DNA of 64,000 bases, taken from assembly GCA_017306415.1 (NCBI GenBank), contig JAFKIL010000001.1:930001-994000 (forward strand), written 5' to 3'. The notes under the pieces were generated by a model that saw nothing but the letters and a program-made list of their open reading frames with translations, had not been told where the DNA came from and made no database searches. The DNA is from Microbacterium sp. Its GTDB lineage: Bacteria; Actinomycetota; Actinomycetes; Actinomycetales; Microbacteriaceae. A program made the translations under genes and the position numbers. Of this stretch, positions 9,329 through 17,040 are shown piece by piece. Position 1 is the first letter of the stretch. Every line of letters starts with the position of its first letter.

Positions 9329-9389
9329 TCTGCCGGCGACGTAGGGGCGCTTGGCGTTCCGTTGAGACGCCGCCGCCCACTGTAGATGT

Positions 9390-9417
9390 TCAATAACTTG
9401 CGCAAGCCGAAGATTGA
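9390..9417. promoter_or_regulatory. ArsR-type operator upstream of the second arsR (site D)
   Basis: A 28-base imperfect palindrome with arms TCAAT (9390-9394) and ATTGA (9413-9417) around CTTGCGCAAG (9397-9406). It matches site B in length and arm positions. TTGCGC (9398-9403), a 16-base spacer and GATCAT (9420-9425) place the start ATG at 9432 exactly six bases after the -10 box, the same geometry as at site A. Confidence 0.6.
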
Positions 9418-9431
9418 TGGATCATAGAGGG

Positions 9432-9830
9432 ATGGACCCTACTCACGAGGACCGAGACCTGACGGAGGCGCAACTAGCCGCCGCCGCCGCGACGTTCAGC
9501 ATGCTGTCGTCTTGCAGCCGGCTCCATCTCGTCTGGCTTCTCGCAGCCGACGAGTATGACGTATCCACCCTCGCAGAGCTGACGGGCATCAACGTCGCTG
9601 CCGCCAGCCAGCACCTTGCAAAGCTTCGCCGCGCGGGCGTGGTTACCACGCGCCGCCACGGGCGTCGGCAGGTCTATCGCGTTGAGGACCGTCATATCGT
9701 GACAGTGGTTTCTCAGGTAGTGGATTCCGTCTCGCTAGATCAGCCCGCCAATGCCGCGCGCTCCATGCACATGACGCGCGGCGCTTCGGGCGCCGCATCA
9801 GTCGATGCGTGGCGAGTGGAAGCGCGCTGA
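9432..9830 (+). CDS. ArsR/SmtB-family repressor (paralogue 2)
   Basis: A 132-residue winged-helix repressor closely similar to the one at 3460 (shared LHLVWL, EYDVSTLAEL, AAASQHLAKLR and LYRVED/VYRVED blocks). In the alpha-5 helix it keeps D86 and H88, but the histidine at position 99 is a serine, so the alpha-5 metal site looks incomplete. It may sense a different signal or act as a constitutive partner. The start at 9432 is six bases after a -10-like GATCAT, giving a leaderless mRNA; an in-frame ATG at 9417 lies inside the operator and is not preferred. It is followed by, and overlaps, the AraC-type gene. Confidence 0.82.
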   Translation: MDPTHEDRDLTEAQLAAAAATFSMLSSCSRLHLVWLLAADEYDVSTLAELTGINVAAASQHLAKLRRAGVVTTRRHGRRQVYRVEDRHIVTVVSQVVDSVSLDQPANAARSMHMTRGASGAASVDAWRVEAR

Positions 9831-10843
9831 GAGGTGAAGCGCCGGACAACCGCAACTCGGTCACGGTCTCTGTACGTCAGGAGGATGGCGCATCAACTGA
9901 TTACCGCGATCTAGAAGCGGCCGAGATACTTCAACTGCAGGCGGCGGTCGCGCGCGGGCCGATCCCGGTGACAGCGATCGAGAGCATCCGGACGAGACCG
10001 ATGCGGCGGGCGGTATTTGGTGCCGCCAAGATCGTCCATGTCATGGACGGGGCCGCGAAGGTGGAAACCGCATCCGGTACTTACAAGCTGTCGCCGGGCA
10101 GTGCCTTCGTCCTCGGCACCGGCAGGTGGTGTTCGCTGATTCCAGTCCGCGTGGTACGGGTCTGGACGATCTACGTCGATGAGGAGTTCTTGCGAGCCCA
10201 GATGGGATGGGCACTTCCGGTGAGGGGCCGCGTTCTTCCTGGGTTGCACCCACTCGACTGGACGGGCGGGCCGCTCGTGCTGAAACCTGGCATCGACAAC
10301 CTTCGCCGCGTCGAGCCAATCTGGCGACAGATGAGTGTCCTCGACAGTTTGCAACTGCCTCCCGAGAAGGCTGCCGCCAGGGCCGTCGCCTTGTTTGCAT
10401 GGGCAGTCGAACTGTCGATAGAAGCGCTCGTAGTGCCCGGTCTAGAGGGAGTCGAGTCACGACCGCGGTCCCCGGTCCTGGGCACTCTCAGCTCGTCATC
10501 AGCCGGTCAGGCCGGACGGGCCGCCCGGCTCTTGCGGGCGAGGATGGCCGAGGCGTGGAGTGTAGAGCAGCTCGCGAGAGAGGTCGCATTGTCGCGAACA
10601 CATCTCACCCGGTTGTTCAGCGGGCAGTTCGGGATAGCACCGATTCGCTTTCTCACTGAGGTCCGCCTGACGGAGTTTACCCGCCTGATAGAGGAGACCG
10701 ATCTCACGGTGGATGCAGCGGCACGGTCAGTGGGCTGGTCGGACTCGCGAGTCGCCGCTATTTGGTTCCGGCGGCGGTTCGGAGTCTCGCCGTCACAGTT
10801 CCGTCGCAGCCCACATCCGTTTGTCGAGAGCAGCGCGCCTTAG
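9809..10843 (+). CDS. AraC-family transcriptional regulator
   Basis: A 344-residue protein with a C-terminal pair of helix-turn-helix motifs typical of AraC/XylS: WSVEQLAREVALSRTHLTRLFSGQ, then a second helix pair ending in WFRRRFGVSPSQFR. The N-terminal 200 residues are a cupin-like sensor (a SPGSAFVLGTGRW segment) resembling AraC_binding_2 regions. The only reasonable start is GTG at 9809, inside the end of arsR2, which implies co-transcription; no ATG occurs before residue 65. Its effector and targets are unknown. Its position suggests a second control layer on the Mg/ABC island. Confidence 0.8.
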   Translation: MASGSALRGEAPDNRNSVTVSVRQEDGASTDYRDLEAAEILQLQAAVARGPIPVTAIESIRTRPMRRAVFGAAKIVHVMDGAAKVETASGTYKLSPGSAFVLGTGRWCSLIPVRVVRVWTIYVDEEFLRAQMGWALPVRGRVLPGLHPLDWTGGPLVLKPGIDNLRRVEPIWRQMSVLDSLQLPPEKAAARAVALFAWAVELSIEALVVPGLEGVESRPRSPVLGTLSSSSAGQAGRAARLLRARMAEAWSVEQLAREVALSRTHLTRLFSGQFGIAPIRFLTEVRLTEFTRLIEETDLTVDAAARSVGWSDSRVAAIWFRRRFGVSPSQFRRSPHPFVESSAP

Positions 10844-11046
10844 CACACCGAGTCTGGCGATGCCTCCCGCAACATGCGGCGAGTGTTGCGCGTCTTGCGG
10901 CGCCTGGCCCAGAACCGGCCGCCATCGTGGACGAGTGCTCGGGTTGTGTCGTATCCCAGGTAGGACACGTCGGGTTCATCGAGGAGCCTGACGGCCGCCT
11001 CACTCGTTCCGTCGTCCGTCTCGCTCTCCTGATCCTCCCGGCGCAC
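10840..11046 (-). CDS. Possible small protein or gene remnant
   Basis: On the minus strand a 68-codon frame from GTG 11046 to TAA 10842-10840 has a natural-looking composition, for example the tail VHDGGRFWARRRKTRNTRR. It has no clear ribosome binding site and no recognised family. It may be the 3' end of a gene cut off when the 1-10.8 kb cargo joined the backbone at about 11,050, or a chance frame. It fills the otherwise empty interval between the AraC gene and the ArdC-like gene. Confidence 0.28.
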   Translation of the reverse strand: MRREDQESETDDGTSEAAVRLLDEPDVSYLGYDTTRALVHDGGRFWARRRKTRNTRRMLREASPDSVC

Positions 11047-11104
11047 CTCATGGTCGCAAGGGCCACCGGCACATGCCGCTGGCCCAGCCGGGAGGAGGTC
11101 AGCG

Positions 11105-12184
11105 ATGGCGACGGACGAGGAGACCAGGGCGGCGCGGGATGCGAAGCTCGACGCCCTGCACGAACGCCTGACAAGCGCGGTCCACCAGCTCGTCTCCGGG
11201 GAGGACTGGCGGCGTGCGCTCGAGTTCGCGGCGCGGTTCCGGTCGCGGTCGTTCAACAACACGCTGCTGATCTGGTCGCAGCACGTCGAGGCGTTCGAGC
11301 AGGGTCGCACGGCGGCGCCGGAGCCGACGTATGTCGCCGGGTACAAGCAGTGGAAGTCGCTGGGGCGTTCGCCGCTGCCGGGCGGCTATCAGATCGTCGC
11401 ACCGGTCACCGGCCGGTTCGCCACGTCGACGCCGCAGGATGCCGAGTCGTGGCGCCGCCTGGGGAGGTTTGAGAAGCCGAAGCCGGGCGAGGTCGTCCGC
11501 TCCCGCATGGTCGGCGCCAAGCCGGTCTATGTGTGGGACGTTTCGCTCACCGCCGGGCCGCCGATCCCCGAAGCTCCCGCGCCCCGCCTGCTGGAAGGCG
11601 AGGCCCCGGCGGGGCTGTGGAACGGGCTGGCCGGGCTGGTCGAGGCCGAGGGGTACCGGGTACTGCGGGTCGAGCATGAGGGTCTGATCCACGGCGCGAA
11701 CGGCCTGACCGACTACACAGCGCGGACGGTCGCGGTGCGCACGAACATGGACGACGCCGCCCAAGTCAAGACCCTCGCCCACGAGCTCGCGCATGTGAAG
11801 CTGCACGGTCCGGACAACGCCGACGCCACAGGGCATCGCGGGATCGGGGAGGTCGAGGCGGAGTCGGTGGCGCTGATGATCGGCGCCGCGCACGGCATGG
11901 ACACCACCGCCTACACGATTCCCTACGTCTCCGGCTGGGCCGGGACGGTGAAGGACAAGGAGCCGGCCGAGGTCGTGCAGGCCACCGGCGAGCGAGTCCG
12001 CAAGACGGCGGCGACGATCCTCGACGCCCTGGACACCGTGCAGCTCGGGGCCGGCGACCCGCCAGGCCTGACCCGCGAGACCGCACAACCGGAGCGGGCG
12101 GTGCGTCCTGAGCGGGCGCCCTCAGTCGCCGCGGACCTCCCGCGCCCGCCACGCGCGCACGAGTCGGCGGTCAGGAGCCTGTGA
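11105..12184 (+). CDS. ArdC-like ssDNA-binding protein with zinc metallopeptidase domain
   Basis: A 359-residue protein. The N-terminal 150 residues match the ArdC-type single-stranded DNA-binding domain (LEFAARFRSRSFNNTLLIWSQ, VAGYKQWKSLGR). The central part has an HELAH zinc-protease motif at residues 226-230 with a downstream glutamate in GEVEAESVA, as in ImmA/IrrE-type domains. ArdC proteins of conjugative plasmids protect incoming DNA from restriction. The start is supported by GGGAGGAGG upstream. It heads a tightly packed backbone operon; its stop overlaps the ATG of the primase gene. Confidence 0.85.
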   Translation: MATDEETRAARDAKLDALHERLTSAVHQLVSGEDWRRALEFAARFRSRSFNNTLLIWSQHVEAFEQGRTAAPEPTYVAGYKQWKSLGRSPLPGGYQIVAPVTGRFATSTPQDAESWRRLGRFEKPKPGEVVRSRMVGAKPVYVWDVSLTAGPPIPEAPAPRLLEGEAPAGLWNGLAGLVEAEGYRVLRVEHEGLIHGANGLTDYTARTVAVRTNMDDAAQVKTLAHELAHVKLHGPDNADATGHRGIGEVEAESVALMIGAAHGMDTTAYTIPYVSGWAGTVKDKEPAEVVQATGERVRKTAATILDALDTVQLGAGDPPGLTRETAQPERAVRPERAPSVAADLPRPPRAHESAVRSL

Positions 12185-13086
12185 TGGATCCGGCGGAACT
12201 GTTCATCACTGTTGCCGGTCTGCCGCTGCCGGAGGCGGCGGCACGGTTCGCGGCCTCGGGGGTGCCGGTGTTCCCGTGCGTGCCGGGTGACAAGCGTCCG
12301 CTTGTCGAGCACGGCTTCCACGAGGCGACCACGGATGCCGGGCGGGTCGCCTCGTGGTGGCGGCGCTGGCCGAGCGCGAACATCGGCGTACCGACCGGAC
12401 AGGTGTCCGGGCTGGAGGTCGTCGATGTCGACCAGAAGACCTCGGGGTCGGGGTTCGCCGCGTTCGACCGTGCCCGCCGTGCCGGCCTGGTGCCCGAGTG
12501 GTTGGGGGTGGTGCGCACGCCGTCCGGTGGCGCGCACTTCTACTTCCAGACCGACCTCTCTCGGGTGCAGCCGTCGTGGCAGGCTGCGAAGGCGCATGTG
12601 GACTTCCGGGGTGCCGGCGGCTACGTGATCGTGCCGCCCTCGACCGTGGTCACCGAAGGCCGGCGCGGCCGGTACGAACTGGCCGGCCCAGCGCAGGCGC
12701 GCCCGGCAGCGGTGAACGCTGCGGCGCTACGGCACTTCCTCGACCCGCGCCCCGAACCGGCCTTCCGCCGTGCTGGCATCACCCGGCCGGAGGACGCGGA
12801 GCGGCTGGCCGGCTGGGTGTCTGCGCTTGGCGAGGGCGAACGCAACCGGGGCCTGTTCTGGGCTGCCTGCCGTCTCGCGGAAGCCGGGGTCGCACCGTCT
12901 GTCACGCTGGACGCTTTGGGGCCGGCGGGTGAGCAGATCGGACTTCCGCCGCGCGAGGTCGTCACCACGATCCGGTCGGCCTACCGCGCCACCTCTGCCG
13001 CCCCGCCGCGAGCGTCTGTTACCCAGCCGGGGCAAGGCGAAGCGCCGCGCCGAATGGCGTGGGCCGATAGCCAGGTGCTCTCGTGA
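12184..13086 (+). CDS. Bifunctional DNA primase/polymerase (Prim-Pol)
   Basis: A 300-residue archaeo-eukaryotic primase superfamily protein. The catalytic aspartates are in LEVVDVD (D81, D83), the phosphate-binding motif is SGGAHFYF (114-121), and a third conserved region GAGGYVIVPPS follows. Such small Prim-Pols on actinobacterial ICEs are thought to start replication of the excised circle or prime the transferred strand. The start codon ATG at 12184 overlaps the previous stop (TGATGG context). The C-terminal 100 residues are a helical module of unknown function. Confidence 0.88.
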   Translation: MDPAELFITVAGLPLPEAAARFAASGVPVFPCVPGDKRPLVEHGFHEATTDAGRVASWWRRWPSANIGVPTGQVSGLEVVDVDQKTSGSGFAAFDRARRAGLVPEWLGVVRTPSGGAHFYFQTDLSRVQPSWQAAKAHVDFRGAGGYVIVPPSTVVTEGRRGRYELAGPAQARPAAVNAAALRHFLDPRPEPAFRRAGITRPEDAERLAGWVSALGEGERNRGLFWAACRLAEAGVAPSVTLDALGPAGEQIGLPPREVVTTIRSAYRATSAAPPRASVTQPGQGEAPRRMAWADSQVLS

Positions 13087-13757
13087 CACCGGCCCACCTC
13101 CCGAACGGCCGGCTCGCGGTCGGCACCGCGATCGTCGGCACGGTGCTGATCGCCGCCGCCGCTTTCTGGCTTTCCTTCACCGCCCTGACGAATCTGGCTG
13201 GCCGTTCAGGCGTGGCCGAAGGGCAGGCGTGGGCGTGGCCGCTGATCGTGGACGGCCTGATCGTCGTTGCCACCGTCGCCGTTGTCGCGCTCGACGGGCA
13301 GCAGACGGCCTGGTATCCGTGGCTGCTGCTCATGGCGGCCACCGCTGTCTCGGTGACTGCGAACGCCCTCCACGCGACCGTGGCCGCCGACCCGCAGGTC
13401 CCGATCCCGCTGGCAGCGTGCGTGGCCGCGGTTCCACCGCTGGTGCTGCTGGCCTCCACCCACCTGACCGTCGTCCTGGTCCGCGCCTCCCGCGCCGTGC
13501 GGACGGCACCCGTCACGGTCGAGGAGCCGACCCCCACGGAGACTTCGGCGCCGGCGCCGGTGACTGCTGTCGGGCAGGAGCCGGTCGGGCGCCGGGAGCT
13601 CGCGGCCCGGCTGCGCGTGGAGGGCTGGTCGAACAAGGCCATCGCGCGCGAGTTCGGCGTTGCTCCGTCCACGGTGGGCCGCTGGTTCGCCAAGCCCGAG
13701 GCCGAGGTGCTGGGCGCACCTGACTGGCAAGAGACGCCGAAGGAGCTGACCGCATGA
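13083..13757 (+). CDS. DUF2637 membrane protein with C-terminal helix-turn-helix
   Basis: A 224-residue protein with four hydrophobic helices in the first 140 residues (for example AFWLSFTALTNLA and WAWPLIVDGLIVVATVAVVA), the pattern of DUF2637 proteins common in Streptomyces-type plasmids and ICEs. The C-terminus has a helix-turn-helix-like stretch, GWSNKAIAREFGVAPSTVGRWF, so it may link DNA to the membrane. GTG 13083 overlaps the preceding stop by four bases. The role in the element is not established; association with SpdB/Spd-type spread functions is possible. Confidence 0.8.
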   Translation: MTPAHLPNGRLAVGTAIVGTVLIAAAAFWLSFTALTNLAGRSGVAEGQAWAWPLIVDGLIVVATVAVVALDGQQTAWYPWLLLMAATAVSVTANALHATVAADPQVPIPLAACVAAVPPLVLLASTHLTVVLVRASRAVRTAPVTVEEPTPTETSAPAPVTAVGQEPVGRRELAARLRVEGWSNKAIAREFGVAPSTVGRWFAKPEAEVLGAPDWQETPKELTA

Positions 13758-14173
13758 ACGACACCGACCCAACCAGCGAGCCGACTCGCGCCGAGGAGAA
13801 GGCCGCGGGTGTCCGCACCGCCACGACCCCCGGCGAGGACGTCTCCGAGCTCGCGCGACACGGCGACCCATCGCACGCGGTCAAGGCGACCGGCCAGAAG
13901 GCGGCGGAGAAGTCGACGGTGAAGGCCGGGCGGGGCGTGGTGTGGGTGCGTCCCTCGGAGCTGATGGGTCAAGCTACAGCTCGGATGGCCGGGCGGGGCA
14001 TCGACTTCCACGCCGAGCTCGCCCGCCGTACCCGCCAGCCGGCGACACGGGCGGTCGCCATGACACGGCGGGCGATCAGCGAACGCGCCCGCCGCCTCCC
14101 ACCGATCACGGCGTTCGGTCGTCGCGGTCAGTCTCCTTCTGGCGCGACGCGGTCCGGGATCGGGCTGAGCTGA
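13754..14173 (+). CDS. Hypothetical ICE backbone protein
   Basis: A 139-residue basic, soluble protein with no family I recognise. The first 60 residues are charged and probably disordered; the middle contains GRGVVWVRPSELMGQATARMAGRGIDF, and the end is rich in arginine. It overlaps the DUF2637 gene by four bases (ATGA), so it belongs to the same translational unit and is likely conserved in related elements. A DNA- or RNA-binding role would fit the composition but is not shown. Confidence 0.65.
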   Translation: MNDTDPTSEPTRAEEKAAGVRTATTPGEDVSELARHGDPSHAVKATGQKAAEKSTVKAGRGVVWVRPSELMGQATARMAGRGIDFHAELARRTRQPATRAVAMTRRAISERARRLPPITAFGRRGQSPSGATRSGIGLS

Positions 14174-14223
14174 GATGTCCAGCCCCAGCCACACGCTGCC
14201 GCGGAGTGCTGGGGAGCGCGTGT

Positions 14224-14232
14224 GCACCTGCC
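14224..14232 (+). promoter_or_regulatory. Recurrent backbone motif GCACCTGCC (copy 1)
   Basis: GCACCTGCC lies 17 bases before the GTG at 14250. Closely related copies occur before other backbone genes: 18639-18650, 22013-22024, 22580-22591 and 44140-44151. See the corresponding finding. Confidence 0.4.
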
Positions 14233-14249
14233 ATTCAGGAGGTGCCGTC

Positions 14250-15134
14250 GTGCGCGAACAGAACACCAGGCCCGGTCAGTCCGGGCATCCTCGGCAGGGC
14301 TTCGAGGACTCCGAGGGGCTGCGCGATCTGCTGAACCGGCTCGACCGGGGCGGGCGTGGTGCGTGGCGGGACGACCCCGAGGTGGCCGCGTTGATGCGGC
14401 ACGCAGCACAGAAGTACGCGGCGCTGGCTCACAAGCATGGGTTGGACCCGTGGGAGGCCGCCACCGCCGCGTTCGACGCGATGCGCAACCCCTCGGTGCG
14501 GGAGGCGGCGGACCCGTGGGCGATGGTCACTCACGCGGTGCGGATCACCTGCGTCAGCGAGGAACGCGGCCAAGGGCTGCTGTGCTCGACCAGCCGCGCC
14601 CGCCGGCCGAACTACTCGGTGTTCCACGACGCGGAGCGGTTCTCGGATCGGGAGAACGTGCTGACCGACTACCACCCGGCCTTTCAGACACCGCCGCCAG
14701 ACGCCGCCTTCGACGGCGAGGACGAGCCTGCGCCGCCCCACGCGGGCGACGAGGTGACCAACGTCGCCTCGGCCGTGGAGGACACGATCGCCCTGTTCAG
14801 CCGGTTGGGCTGGGGGCCGTCCATCGCGCGGGCAGGAGTCGAGTACGTCTGCGCCCGCCTGGCCGAGTCCGCTTCGCGGGCCTCGGCATTCGAGGCGCTG
14901 CGCCGTGACTACCACGCTCGCGTCCTGCTGGGGCTGTCTGGCTCGTCCTGGCTTGCGATGCTGCGCACGGTCCTCGGTGATCCCGACCCGGACCTGGCCT
15001 ACACCCGTTCCGGCCGCGGTGTCCTGCTGCGGCTGCTGATCGGCGAGTCTCTGCGCGCTCTGTTGACCGACGACGACCTGCTGGCGGAGGTGGTTCTCTC
15101 CGCGCCCGGTCATCCGGGGAGGCGCCGTGACTGA
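14250..15134 (+). CDS. Conserved hypothetical ICE protein, sigma-factor-like helical
   Basis: A 294-residue soluble protein starting VREQNTRPGQ. The block AALAHKHGLDPWEAATAAFDAMR and the later helical C-terminal half resemble a conserved family seen on actinobacterial ICEs and plasmids without assigned function. GTG at 14250 is preferred because AGGAGG (14237-14242) lies seven bases upstream; the longer frame from 14175 has no ribosome binding site. The end overlaps the ParB-like gene by eight bases, suggesting a role in maintenance or replication of the element. Confidence 0.7.
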   Translation: MREQNTRPGQSGHPRQGFEDSEGLRDLLNRLDRGGRGAWRDDPEVAALMRHAAQKYAALAHKHGLDPWEAATAAFDAMRNPSVREAADPWAMVTHAVRITCVSEERGQGLLCSTSRARRPNYSVFHDAERFSDRENVLTDYHPAFQTPPPDAAFDGEDEPAPPHAGDEVTNVASAVEDTIALFSRLGWGPSIARAGVEYVCARLAESASRASAFEALRRDYHARVLLGLSGSSWLAMLRTVLGDPDPDLAYTRSGRGVLLRLLIGESLRALLTDDDLLAEVVLSAPGHPGRRRD

Positions 15135-16242
15135 CGGGCCAGGCCACATCCAGCTCCAACGCGCGCTCAACACTGTGTACGTCGGGCGCCGTCACCGCGC
15201 CGAGCTCGGAGACATCGACGCGCTGGCGGCCTCGATGGAGGAGAACGGCGTCTTCCAGGTCATCACGATCGACCCGGACGGCAATCTCGTCTGCGGTCTG
15301 CGCCGCCTGACCGCGATGCGCAAGCTCGGCTGGAAGACCGCCGATGTATGGGTGCGTCCGGGAATCAGTGACCGGCTCGGGGAGCTCTTGGCCGAGCAGG
15401 ACGACAACGGCCTGCACAAGCCGCTAACCCTGACCGAGCAGGCCGCCCTCTACCGCGAGCTGAAGACCCTCATCGCGGAGGACGCCGCCCGCCGTCAGGA
15501 GGCGACCCGGTTCACGGCCGGCGGACTGAACCCCAGGTCGCACGGTGCCGCCACCGTGGCGGCACCGTCAACAGACCCGGCCGTGACCGGCTCGGGCGAC
15601 ACGAGGGCGCAGGCGGCGCTCATGGTCACCGGCCGCAAGTCCTACACGAGTCTGGAACGCATCGGCGAGGTTCAACGCCTGGCCGACGACGAGACCCAGC
15701 CCGCCGCAGTCCGGGCGCGGGCCGCCGCCGAACACGAGGCCATCAAGGCGGGTGGGTCGATCACCGCCGCCCACCAACGCACCCGCGCCGAGGTGTCGCT
15801 GGCCGAGCTCGACCGCCTCGCCGCCGACCCCGCGGTGCCCCAGGAGGTCCGTGCCCGAGCGGCCCGCGACGCGGCCGAGCTGCGGGCCATCGAGGCCCAG
15901 ACGCGGGCGGCGGAACTGGAACGCCTGGCCGCCGAGGCGCTGGCCCGCATCCGCGCAGACAACAGCGCCGGCAAGAAGCGCGGGAAGCGCCCGCGCTCCG
16001 GTTCCACACCGGCCGCGCCTGCGTCGGCGATGACGGTGCGGGCGTTCGTGCTGACCTGGGACGAGCTCGCGCTGTGGTGGGAACGCGCCGACCCGCAGGT
16101 GGTCGGCCCGGCGCTGACCGAAGACCAATGGCACCGCTTCGAGCAGACCGTGGCCGGCACGGTCGCGTTCGCCCAGGCCGCTGGTGCGGCGCGACGCGAA
16201 GCCGGCGAGGACGACCGGCCGGACCAGCTCCGCACCGCCTGA
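15127..16242 (+). CDS. ParB-like partition/nuclease-fold protein
   Basis: A 371-residue protein with an N-terminal ParB/Sulfiredoxin-type fold: a GRRHRAELGDIDALAASM stretch, DPDGNLVCGLRRLTA (the G-x-R-R box) and KLGWKTADVWV. A helical middle region with alanine- and glutamate-rich repeats (about 200-290) follows, then an ALWWERADPQVVG segment. ParB family members bind DNA and CTP; on ICEs they are thought to stabilise the excised form. No ParA is seen in the window. GTG at 15127 has GGGGAGG five bases upstream and overlaps the preceding stop. Confidence 0.82.
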   Translation: MTDGPGHIQLQRALNTVYVGRRHRAELGDIDALAASMEENGVFQVITIDPDGNLVCGLRRLTAMRKLGWKTADVWVRPGISDRLGELLAEQDDNGLHKPLTLTEQAALYRELKTLIAEDAARRQEATRFTAGGLNPRSHGAATVAAPSTDPAVTGSGDTRAQAALMVTGRKSYTSLERIGEVQRLADDETQPAAVRARAAAEHEAIKAGGSITAAHQRTRAEVSLAELDRLAADPAVPQEVRARAARDAAELRAIEAQTRAAELERLAAEALARIRADNSAGKKRGKRPRSGSTPAAPASAMTVRAFVLTWDELALWWERADPQVVGPALTEDQWHRFEQTVAGTVAFAQAAGAARREAGEDDRPDQLRTA

Positions 16243-16328
16243 CCGCGCCCTGCCCGAAGTGCTTGCCCGGCTGCGGAGGCACACCGCGCGCACCTTCCCG
16301 GCACACCGACCGCATGGAAGGACCCAGC

Positions 16329-17021
16329 ATGGACGAGCCCGCACCCCAGCCCGCGTCCCGGTCAGGGCGCCGGCCGCGTCGCACCCTGGTCGTCGTCATC
16401 GCCGTCCTGGTCGTCGCTGCTGCGCTCATCGGTGTCGGCGTCTTCGGGCTCATCCGCGGCCCTGGCGCGCAGACCGGAAACCCTGCCGCGCCCGTCAGCT
16501 CCGCGCCGACCCGGACCAGCCCGGCCGGCCCGCCGGCGTCCCCGACATCCCTGGCGGCGACCAGCGACCCGGAGGCCTTCGCCCGCCGGGTCGCGACCGC
16601 GGTGTTCACCTGGGACACCGCCGCCGGCTACGGCCCGTCCGACTACATCCAGGCAGTCATCAACGTCGGAGATCCGTCCGGGAACGAGACGCCGGGCCTG
16701 GCCGCGGACCTGGCCGACTACCTGCCGAACACGGCCGCCTGGGCGCAGCTCCGCACGTACCAGACCCGTCAGTGGCTCACCATCGACACCGCCACGGTGC
16801 CGTCCTCGTGGGCGCAGGCGCTCCAGCAGGGCCAGGCGACGCTGCTGCCGGGCACGACCGCCTACACGATCACCGGCATCCGGCACCGCGCCGGCGTGTG
16901 GGACGGCAAGCTCGTCACCACCGTCGAGAAGGTGTCCTTCACCATCTTCGAGACCTGCCAGCCCACCTACCAGTCGTGCCGGCTGCTGCGCCTGACCCAG
17001 CTCGACAACCCCCTGAGCTGA
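16329..17021 (+). CDS. Single-pass membrane protein, possible VirB8/TcpC-like transfer component
   Basis: A 230-residue protein with a cytoplasmic N-terminus of about 20 residues, one membrane helix (TLVVVIAVLVVAAALIGVGV, about 20-42), a proline/threonine-rich linker and an extracytoplasmic domain with two cysteines in FETCQPTYQSC. The topology and position before the cell-wall hydrolase match the VirB8/TcpC-like subunits of Gram-positive type IV secretion, but sequence motifs are too weak to prove it. ATG 16329 has AAGGA upstream; an ATG at 16314 is a possible alternative. Confidence 0.7.
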   Translation: MDEPAPQPASRSGRRPRRTLVVVIAVLVVAAALIGVGVFGLIRGPGAQTGNPAAPVSSAPTRTSPAGPPASPTSLAATSDPEAFARRVATAVFTWDTAAGYGPSDYIQAVINVGDPSGNETPGLAADLADYLPNTAAWAQLRTYQTRQWLTIDTATVPSSWAQALQQGQATLLPGTTAYTITGIRHRAGVWDGKLVTTVEKVSFTIFETCQPTYQSCRLLRLTQLDNPLS

Positions 17022-17040
17022 AGGGCCGGGTGCTGTCGTG

